DNA of 9,044 nt, taken from positions 1 to 9,044 of the forward strand of contig JAPLFT010000078.1 in the NCBI GenBank assembly GCA_026390535.1, in the 5' to 3' direction. Positions within the stretch are counted from its first letter, which is position 1. Each line of letters starts with the position of its first letter. Below, in pieces: positions 1-5,233 of the stretch. Both the position numbers and the translations under genes were made by a program. The notes beneath the pieces are model-generated. The model searched no databases, was not told the origin of the DNA, and worked only from the letters and a program-made list of their open reading frames with translations. This DNA comes from Pseudomonadota bacterium. GTDB lineage: Bacteria > Bdellovibrionota > JAFGOL01.

Positions 1-174
1 ATACCGGTAAGTACAACACACACTATAACAGGAGCTATCGTAGGGGTTGGTTCTTTAAAAAGATTATCGGCGGTAAAATGGGGTGTTGCGGGGCGAATTG
101 GATGGGCTTGGATATTTACTATACCGGCGGCCGCAATTATATCCGCAATTACTTATTACCTTATTTCAAGGTAA
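1..174 (+). CDS. PiT-family inorganic phosphate permease, C-terminal end (partial)
   Basis: The frame is open from base 1 to a TAA at 172-174 and gives the last 57 residues of a membrane protein; the rest lies outside the window. The fragment opens with IPVSTTHTITGAIVGVG, the C-terminal signature of PiT phosphate transporters (family PF01384), whose two inverted halves each carry a conserved GANDVANA/STTH-type motif. A hydrophobic helix with GWAWIFTIPAAAIISAI follows, and the protein stops after a short ISR tail, as PiT proteins usually do. The family carries inorganic phosphate across the inner membrane coupled to protons or cations. The ftsY start codon lies 9 bases after the stop, so the two genes are probably co-transcribed. 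Family assignment is firm; the exact ion coupling cannot be read from this fragment. Confidence 0.88.
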   Translation: MPVSTTHTITGAIVGVGSLKRLSAVKWGVAGRIGWAWIFTIPAAAIISAITYYLISR

Positions 175-183
175 GGTGCATTG

Positions 184-1056
184 ATGTCAATATTTGGCAA
201 AAAAAAAGATAAGGGATTTTTTTCATATCTAAAGGAACTTTTCTCCTCTAATAAAGAAATAAATCCGGAATTTCAGGAAAATTTAAAAAGAATTCTATAT
301 AAAGCGGATCTTGGTCCGTCCATAGTTGAAGGACTTTTTAATAAACTTAAAAATATAAAAACCTATGAAGAAGCAAGTTCAATAATACAAAATGAACTTT
401 CAAAAGTTTTAAAACCATATGAATCGGAAATATCGGTTGATAAAAAACCCTTCGTAATAATGATGGTCGGTGTTAACGGTGTTGGTAAAACAACAGCCGC
501 TGCAAAATTGGCTTATTGGTTTAAAGAAACCAATAATAAAAAAGTTATGCTTGTTGCCGGGGACACATTCAGGGCTGCCGCGGTTGAACAACTTGAACAC
601 TGGGCTAAAAAGATAGGATGCGAATTTTTCTCAAAAAGTCAAAATGCGGACCCGGGATCGGTTGGATATGAAAGTGTAACTATGGCCATAAAAAACGATA
701 TTGATGTTTTGATAATAGATACAGGCGGAAGGCTTCATACTCAACGCGGGCTCATGGCGGAAATCAGCAAGGTTTATAAGGCAGTATCAAAGGCACTCAA
801 CCATAACCCTGATCAGGTGTTACTCGTGGTTGATGCAACTCAGGGCCAGAACATACAAAATCAAGTTGAAATATTCAATAATTTCATAGAAATATCAGGC
901 ATAATCCTGGCCAAGGTTGATGGTACGGCAAAGGGAGGGGCGGTAATAAAGGCTATAGAAAAGCTTAAGCGTCCTCTCTTCTTTTTAGGCACCGGAGAAA
1001 AGCTTACCGACCTTGCCAGGTTTGAATCTCAGGGTTTTATAGCTAAGCTCTTGTAG
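184..1056 (+). CDS. ftsY: Signal recognition particle receptor FtsY (SRP GTPase)
   Basis: FtsY is the membrane-associated GTPase that receives SRP-bound ribosomes and hands them to the Sec translocon. The 290-residue protein has the helical N domain (about 10-85) and the G domain. Visible motifs are the P-loop GVNGVGKTT (from 96), DTFRAAAVEQL (127-137), a G3 motif DTGGRL (179-184), AKVDGTAKGG (243-252) and the closing GTGEKLTDLARF (from 269). It lacks the long acidic A domain of E. coli FtsY (497 residues) and has only a short basic, Phe-rich N terminus, a normal minimal form. Start choice: ATG at 184 has AAGGTG at 173-178, five bases upstream; a TTG at 181 is in frame but too close to this site. 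G3 reads DTGGR where SRP GTPases nearly always have DTAGR. Ile codons are 20 ATA, 2 ATT and 2 ATC, a useful reference for the native codon style. FtsY rather than Ffh because there is no M domain. Confidence 0.97.
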   Translation: MSIFGKKKDKGFFSYLKELFSSNKEINPEFQENLKRILYKADLGPSIVEGLFNKLKNIKTYEEASSIIQNELSKVLKPYESEISVDKKPFVIMMVGVNGVGKTTAAAKLAYWFKETNNKKVMLVAGDTFRAAAVEQLEHWAKKIGCEFFSKSQNADPGSVGYESVTMAIKNDIDVLIIDTGGRLHTQRGLMAEISKVYKAVSKALNHNPDQVLLVVDATQGQNIQNQVEIFNNFIEISGIILAKVDGTAKGGAVIKAIEKLKRPLFFLGTGEKLTDLARFESQGFIAKLL

Positions 1057-1133
1057 AGATTGACTTTTAAAAAAAATTCTGCGACACTCGCCCTTGTCCA
1101 ATCAATAACTCTGGTAATGGGTGGATATATATA

Positions 1134-1427
1134 ATGAAGGAGGAAAGAAGAGGATCCGTAGAAGTTGAGCTAATGGGGCAAAAGATCCGATTGCGTAGTG
1201 CAAATGGCGAAGAATATATTAAAAAAGTATCTGAATATGTCGATCAAGAGATCAAAAGGGTACAAAAAGCCATAGGTTCTGCCTCATCTTTAAATATAGC
1301 TCTGCTTGCTGCAATGAATATTGCGGATAACTATCATGTTAATCTGCAAAACCAGCAAGCGGCAGTTAACGGTTTATTGGCAAAGACCGATAAACTTATA
1401 TCTTTTATAGATGAAAGACTAGAGTGA
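1134..1427 (+). CDS. zapA: Cell division protein ZapA
   Basis: The gene encodes 97 residues, the usual size of ZapA, which binds FtsZ and bundles protofilaments at the division ring. The N-terminal head (about 9-48) has the typical strand-strand-helix pattern: VEVELMGQKIRLRS, then an EEYIKKVSEYVDQEI helix. It is followed by SLNIALLAAMNIADNYH, the ZapA family signature, and a C-terminal coiled coil to the end that would tetramerise. The ATG at 1134 has only a weak GGTGG at 1121-1125. A near-perfect AAGGAGG lies just after the start codon (1137-1143), but no start codon follows it at a useful distance, and the next ATG (1173) would remove the first strand. It lies 77 bases after ftsY and 69 before rny on the same strand; zapA next to rny and ymdB is a recurrent bacterial arrangement. 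Confidence 0.92.
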   Translation: MKEERRGSVEVELMGQKIRLRSANGEEYIKKVSEYVDQEIKRVQKAIGSASSLNIALLAAMNIADNYHVNLQNQQAAVNGLLAKTDKLISFIDERLE

Positions 1428-1480
1428 TAGTCTAACTCGCAACTTCTGCCTAACCGTTTTTCCGGATTCCTTCAAACCTT

Positions 1481-1489
1481 AAAGGAGGT
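1481..1489 (+). promoter_or_regulatory. Strong ribosome binding site of rny, possibly in a hairpin
   Basis: AAAGGAGGT lies seven bases before the rny ATG, the strongest Shine-Dalgarno sequence in the window. TTCCTT at 1467-1472 could pair with AAGGAG at 1482-1487 (six pairs, one U-G, nine-base loop) and cover it. Pairing is visible by eye; any regulatory effect is inference. Confidence 0.75.
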
Positions 1490-1496
1490 TGCCAAG

Positions 1497-3059
1497 ATGT
1501 TTTCGTTACACACGCTTTATATCGCATTGGGCTGTTTTGCTATAGGCGCACTACTCACATTTATTTATTTTTATTTCAGAGACAAATGGTTCATGTCAGT
1601 AACAAGGCAGGAAGCCGCAAAACTTTTGGAAAAAGCTAAATCGGAAAGTGAAAGATTAGAAAAAGAATCAAAAATACAGTTAAAAGAACAGACTCTTCAG
1701 ATGAAAATGGAGATGGAGAAAGAATCCCGTGAGAAGAACAAAGATCTTCAAGTTGCGGAAAAAAGGCTTTTAGCCAAAGAAGAAAATTTAGATAAGAGAA
1801 TGAGCCTGGTGGATGCCAAGGAAGAAAAGAACAAAAAAACGGAAGATGAACTGGTAACAAGGGAGAGCAAGGTCAAAGATGAGATGCAGCTTTATAAAAA
1901 CAAGGTGCAGGAAGCTCAAAAAAAACTGGAAACATTAACGGGAATGACAACAGAAGAGGCAAAACGTCTTCAGGTTGAATTGATCGTAACCGACGCAAAA
2001 CATGAAGCCGCAAGACATATAAAACAGATAGAGGAAGATACAAAAGAGGAAGCAGATAAAAAAGCCAAATTTGTTATATCAACTGCGATACAGAGATATG
2101 CGGGAGAATATGTTGCAGAAAGGACCATCTCTACTGTTAATCTTCCAAGTGATGAACTCAAAGGAAGGATAATAGGAAGAGAAGGGAGAAATATAAGAGC
2201 TATAGAAGCTGCGACCGGTGTTGACCTGATAATAGATGATACTCCGGAAACAGTTGTTATATCCAGCTTTGATCCGTTAAGAAGGGAAGCAGCTCGTCTT
2301 TCTATAGAAAGATTGATCGCTGACGGAAGAATACATCCGGGCAGGATCGAAGAGATCGTTGAAAAGGTTAAGAAAGAACTGGATAAGGAAGTAAGGGAAA
2401 CCGGAGAACAGGCGATGTTCGAAGTCGGTGTTCACGGAATACATCCTGAATTGCTAAAACTAATAGGTGCATTAAAATATAGAACCAGTTATTCACAAAA
2501 TCAGTATGTTCACTCGATGGAAGTTGCGTTCTTAGCCGGTGCAATGGCGGGTGAACTCGGTGTTGATGTCAAAATGGCAAAACGCGCAGCATTATTACAC
2601 GATATAGGAAAGGCTATAGATCACTCTGTAGAAGGATCCCATGCACAGATCGGTGCCGATATGGCCAAAAAATTCGGAGAACGTCCGGAGATCGTTCATT
2701 CAATACGATCGCATCATGAAGAAGAAAAACCGGAGACGATCCTTGATTTTATAGTCCAGGCGGCAGATGCATTAAGCGGAGCAAGACCAGGTGCAAGAAG
2801 AGAAATGCTGGAGTCCTACGTTAAGAGGGTTGAGGATCTTGAAAAAATAGCTTACTCATTTAGCGGCGTAGAAAAGGCTTTTGCAATTCAGGCTGGACGT
2901 GAAGTAAGAGTAATGGTTAAGAGTGATGATATAACTGATGAGGGTGCTATAGTCCTTTCAAGGGATATAGCCAAAAAAGTAGAGGAAGAACTCTCTTATC
3001 CGGGACAGGTTAGGATCACAGTTATCAGAGAGACAAGAGCTGTTGGAGTCGCTAAGTGA
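1497..3059 (+). CDS. rny: Ribonuclease Y (membrane-anchored endoribonuclease)
   Basis: RNase Y starts mRNA decay by endonucleolytic cuts at the inner face of the membrane. The protein has 520 residues, the same as B. subtilis RNase Y. Order of parts: an N-terminal transmembrane helix (about 5-27); a long Lys/Glu-rich coiled coil (about 35-170); a KH RNA-binding domain (about 210-280) with the GREG loop at 227-230; and an HD domain. The HD metal and catalytic residues are present: H339 in HSMEVA, H368-D369 in LLHDIGK, the SHHEE segment, and D424 in QAADALSGARPGARRE. The start is certain because a strong ribosome binding site precedes it and the membrane helix follows at once. The last codons overlap the ymdB start. 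No truncation or missing residue is seen. Confidence 0.98.
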   Translation: MFSLHTLYIALGCFAIGALLTFIYFYFRDKWFMSVTRQEAAKLLEKAKSESERLEKESKIQLKEQTLQMKMEMEKESREKNKDLQVAEKRLLAKEENLDKRMSLVDAKEEKNKKTEDELVTRESKVKDEMQLYKNKVQEAQKKLETLTGMTTEEAKRLQVELIVTDAKHEAARHIKQIEEDTKEEADKKAKFVISTAIQRYAGEYVAERTISTVNLPSDELKGRIIGREGRNIRAIEAATGVDLIIDDTPETVVISSFDPLRREAARLSIERLIADGRIHPGRIEEIVEKVKKELDKEVRETGEQAMFEVGVHGIHPELLKLIGALKYRTSYSQNQYVHSMEVAFLAGAMAGELGVDVKMAKRAALLHDIGKAIDHSVEGSHAQIGADMAKKFGERPEIVHSIRSHHEEEKPETILDFIVQAADALSGARPGARREMLESYVKRVEDLEKIAYSFSGVEKAFAIQAGREVRVMVKSDDITDEGAIVLSRDIAKKVEEELSYPGQVRITVIRETRAVGVAK

Positions 3060-3850
3060 TAAAGGTAATTTTTCTGGGTGATATAGTTGCAAAGGGTGGA
3101 AGAAAAGCACTTCATAAATATCTTCCCGAGTTTAAAGAAAAATATAATCCGGACCTTATAATAGCCAATGCGGAAAATGCCGCCGGTGGTATCGGTTTAA
3201 CTCCGGAGATCGCCGATGAAATATTTATTTTAGGCGTGGATGTAATGACTTCAGGTAACCACATCTGGAAACATAAGGAAATATTTAATTATCTGGATGC
3301 AAAGAGCGATAAACTGATAAGACCTTTAAATTATCCGTGCAGTGATGCCTATGCTACGCCGGGTGTTGGTTATACAGAGATAAAAAAAGGCGACATAGAG
3401 TTTGTCATAATTAACATAATGGGAAGAACATTTGTAGAGTGTATTGACTGTCCCTTTAAGGCTATGGATTGTCTATTGAAGAGAATAAATACAAAAGGGA
3501 AGATCGTAATAGTTGATTTTCATGCTGAGACAACGAGTGAAAAACAGGCCATGGGCTGGCACCTTAATGGTCGGGTCTCTGCCGTGGTTGGTACACATAC
3601 ACACGTGCAGACCGCCGATGAAAGGATCTTACCCGAGGGTACAGCGTATATAACAGATGCCGGCATGTGCGGCTCAATGGATACTGTAATAGGGGTGGAT
3701 AAGGATGTTATAATCCAAAAATTCATCACCCAGCGTCCAGTGGGCTTTAAGTTCTCAGAAGTTAACGTTGGCATAAACGGTGTCTATATAGAATTCGACA
3801 ACACCGGCAAAGCAGTAAAGATAGAAAGAATATCAAAAAGAGAACATTAA
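3056..3850 (+). CDS. ymdB: YmdB-type metallophosphoesterase (TIGR00282)
   Basis: This 264-residue protein matches the length of B. subtilis YmdB, a di-metal phosphodiesterase that hydrolyses cyclic nucleotides in vitro and affects biofilm gene expression. It is unrelated to the E. coli macrodomain protein of the same name. Metal ligands typical of the family are visible: D9 in FLGDIV, E40-N41 in NAENAAGG, N68-H69 in SGNHIWKH, H156 in VDFHAE, and H181 and H183 in GTHTHVQT. The GTG start overlaps the rny stop (GTGA, bases 3056-3059), with GGAG at 3045-3048 seven bases upstream, which implies translational coupling. The same rny-ymdB pairing is seen in Bacillus and in many other bacteria. One local oddity is three clustered cysteines (C129, C132, C138) in the segment after MGRTF. 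The physiological substrate cannot be told from sequence. Confidence 0.95.
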   Translation: MIKVIFLGDIVAKGGRKALHKYLPEFKEKYNPDLIIANAENAAGGIGLTPEIADEIFILGVDVMTSGNHIWKHKEIFNYLDAKSDKLIRPLNYPCSDAYATPGVGYTEIKKGDIEFVIINIMGRTFVECIDCPFKAMDCLLKRINTKGKIVIVDFHAETTSEKQAMGWHLNGRVSAVVGTHTHVQTADERILPEGTAYITDAGMCGSMDTVIGVDKDVIIQKFITQRPVGFKFSEVNVGINGVYIEFDNTGKAVKIERISKREH

Positions 3851-3865
3851 TCGTTTCTGACTAAC

Positions 3866-3970
3866 ATAAAAAGATACTTCGAAATTTCTAAATACACTGC
3901 GCTTTTTTATTACTTTTCAGTAATAAAAAATGCTCATAACGTCTTTATAAATTTCAAAGTATCTTTTTAT
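3866..3970. repeat. 105-bp palindromic element with 22-bp inverted arms; possible bidirectional terminator or MITE-like repeat
   Basis: Bases 3866-3887 (ATAAAAAGATACTTCGAAAT followed by TT) and 3949-3970 are inverted repeats with 21 of 22 positions matching. The one mismatch (3880/3956) is C-A in a plus-strand RNA but becomes a U-G wobble in a minus-strand RNA, so the minus-strand transcript can pair fully. Inside the 61-base interval is a second hairpin: TTTTTTATTAC (3903-3913), a six-base loop, then GTAATAAAAAA (3920-3930), with two more pairs possible past a one-base bulge. The element lies between the convergent ends of ymdB and the orphan gene at 4000-4476. Arms begin with an A tract and end with a T tract on either strand, as in a bidirectional intrinsic terminator, but the stem is poor in G+C and the gap is long. 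A nonautonomous mobile repeat with terminal inverted repeats fits equally. No second full copy is seen in the window. Confidence 0.75.
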
Positions 3971-3999
3971 ATTAGCAATAACATGTCATGTATAGAAGA

Positions 4000-4476
4000 T
4001 TACTCGTCGGCTATAAGAGGTTTAGAACCCGAGTACGATATAGAATAACGTAATCCACCCATGACTAGCTTGGTTGCCGTAGCTTTCCTATCATTGACAG
4101 GTTTTTCATAAACAATAAACAATCCATCCTTGCAAATTATAGAATCAGGAGCATCAGTAGTTAAAAAACTAATGACCGAACCATCGAGTATTCTCGCCTC
4201 ATAGCTTGCAAGCTTGGTCTCTGTGCATTCATAGAAAAGATATAGAGGAAGGTTTGGGTATGGCTGATTTTGTTCATTGAAGAGGACAGGACCTTTCTCA
4301 TTGTATATTATTACAACAATTGCCTTAGGGGTTCTCCCTATACAAAGATAATTAAAGTTTTGATAATCTACGGTTTTGTAATTTCCCAATCTCATTTTGT
4401 AACAAGATGAGTCAGTAGCAAAAGAAGCAGTAGCTACTAACATACTAAAAATAAAAATACTAAAAATCTTCTTCAT
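4000..4476 (-). CDS. Small secreted or periplasmic protein of unknown function, four cysteines
   Basis: I do not recognise this 158-residue protein. It begins with a clear signal peptide: MKK, a hydrophobic stretch IFSIFIFSMLVA, and a likely cleavage after ASFA at residue 20. The mature part, about 138 residues, has four cysteines (25, 45, 84, 115), an even number that would allow two disulfides, and alternating hydrophobic segments (AIVVIIYN, LPLYLFYE, GLFIVYE, LRYSISY) that suggest a mostly beta fold. No membrane helix follows the signal peptide and there is no lipobox. The ATG at 4474-4476 is preceded on the minus strand by CGGAGGT (4484-4490) at seven bases, and a promoter-like pair lies just upstream. 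It converges with ymdB and diverges from the gene at 4682. Isoleucine codons are 7 ATT and 7 ATA, unlike the ATA-dominated ftsY, which hints at separate origin. That it is a real gene is well supported; its role is unknown. Confidence 0.82.
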   Translation of the reverse strand: MKKIFSIFIFSMLVATASFATDSSCYKMRLGNYKTVDYQNFNYLCIGRTPKAIVVIIYNEKGPVLFNEQNQPYPNLPLYLFYECTETKLASYEARILDGSVISFLTTDAPDSIICKDGLFIVYEKPVNDRKATATKLVMGGLRYSISYSGSKPLIADE

Positions 4477-4509
4477 AATAAAAACCTCCGAGTTAATTTA
4501 ATAGCAATT

Positions 4510-4536
4510 TCTATAATAAAAGATTTGATTTGTCAA
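4510..4536 (-). promoter_or_regulatory. Candidate sigma-70-type promoter of the gene at 4000-4476
   Basis: On the minus strand a perfect TTGACA (complement of 4531-4536) is followed after 15 bases by TATAGA (complement of 4510-4515); a TAGAAA at 17 bases is an alternative -10. Transcription would begin near 4503, leaving a leader of roughly 25 bases before the ATG. The 15-base spacer is short. An inverted 8-mer, AATAGCAA at 4500-4507 and TTGCTATT at 4583-4590, brackets the promoter. Confidence 0.5.
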
Positions 4537-4550
4537 GTAAATAAGGCGTG

Positions 4551-4667
4551 TTTTATATCGATACAGTTGTACCCTTTATGATTTGCTATTGCGTCGTTAA
4601 CTTGTTGATATGTATAATTTTTGTTGGAGGCATAAAATTTGCATTATAATAAATGATTTTATATCGA
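4551..4667 (+). repeat. Two direct copies of TTTTATATCGA in the divergent intergenic region
   Basis: The 11-mer occurs at 4551-4561 and again at 4657-4667. The first copy is 15 bases beyond the -35 of the minus-strand gene and includes the 8-bp palindrome TATCGATA (4556-4563). The second abuts the ribosome binding site of the plus-strand gene. A shared regulator site is one reading; chance in AT-rich DNA is the other. Confidence 0.3.
4621..4650 (+). promoter_or_regulatory. Weak candidate promoter of the gene at 4682-5233
   Basis: A perfect TATAAT at 4645-4650 has TTGTTG at 4621-4626, 18 bases upstream, as a poor -35. Transcription would begin near 4657, about 25 bases before the ATG. A second TATAAT at 4613-4618 has no convincing -35. 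Confidence 0.35.
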
Positions 4668-4681
4668 GGGAGGATTTTATT

Positions 4682-5233
4682 ATGAGAAATAGTTTAGTGA
4701 TTATTACTTTTTGTCTTTTTAATTTAAACCTTTTTGCTCAAGAAAATACAAAAACACAACAGCCAACAAAACAATACATTAAAGTACTAGTTCAGATTAC
4801 TTGTGAATGTAATAATAATCCTATTGTTTTCGAAAATGTAACAATGAATTCTATAGAAGAAGGTTATAGTCGCTTTGAAGTTAAGGCTTCATCTTATGCA
4901 AAGTGTGTATATAATGATGAAAAGAAGTTTGTGCCTTATGTCTCTGATAATGATGAGGATTTTACAAAACTTACATTTGGTATGTTGCCTACAAAAGATC
5001 AGGTAAATACTAGTCTTATAAACTGTGCTTTTGATGATAGATACATTGCAACTACTAAGCAAAATGATTTTGCTAGAAGGGTTGTTAGTATAACTATAAA
5101 TAATGGCGCTGGACAAATCAAAGATTCTAATTGGGATAAGAGTAAAAATGATACCTATGCTGTTAACTTGGAAAAATGCAAAATCGAATATGCTGAAGCA
5201 TTACGATATACATTTCCAGCTTTCCGTTATTAA
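4682..5233 (+). CDS. Small secreted or periplasmic protein of unknown function, five cysteines
   Basis: I do not recognise this 183-residue protein. The start is set at ATG 4682 because GGGAGGA (4668-4674) lies seven bases upstream and the protein then opens with a signal peptide: MRNS, hydrophobic LVIITFCLFNLNLF, and likely cleavage after LFA at residue 19. An upstream in-frame ATG (4610) would put 24 extra residues before it. The mature part starts with a QENTKTQQPTKQ linker, then IKVLVQITCECNNN, which carries a CxC pair (C41, C43); further cysteines are at 75, 115 and 166. It is rich in Asn, Asp and Lys, with no lipobox and no second membrane helix. Isoleucine codons are 6 ATT, 4 ATA and 2 ATC, unlike ftsY. 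Its TAA overlaps the serS stop codon on the other strand. It shows no clear similarity to the divergent neighbour beyond size, export signal and cysteines. Confidence 0.82.
   Translation: MRNSLVIITFCLFNLNLFAQENTKTQQPTKQYIKVLVQITCECNNNPIVFENVTMNSIEEGYSRFEVKASSYAKCVYNDEKKFVPYVSDNDEDFTKLTFGMLPTKDQVNTSLINCAFDDRYIATTKQNDFARRVVSITINNGAGQIKDSNWDKSKNDTYAVNLEKCKIEYAEALRYTFPAFRY

Noticed and set aside
1060..1088. Promoter before zapA (TTGACT followed by GACACT)
   Set aside because: The -35 is good, but the -10 at 17 bases matches the consensus at only three positions.
1137..1143. AAGGAGG inside the zapA reading frame as the true ribosome binding site
   Set aside because: No ATG, GTG or TTG follows at a workable distance, and the next ATG at 1173 would remove the first strand of the ZapA head.
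1428..1496. 6S RNA gene, which often follows zapA
   Set aside because: Only 69 bases separate zapA from rny, far too few for a 6S RNA of about 180 nucleotides, and no long rod-like pairing is visible.
4639..4656. Five-codon mini-ORF (TTG start) after a GGAGG at 4626-4630, as a possible leader peptide
   Set aside because: The start is a TTG, the candidate promoter overlaps it, and nothing marks it as more than chance.
4610..4681. In-frame ATG at 4610 that would extend the plus-strand orphan by 24 residues
   Set aside because: It has no ribosome binding site, overlaps promoter-like sequence and would bury the signal peptide; ATG 4682 has a good site at the right distance.
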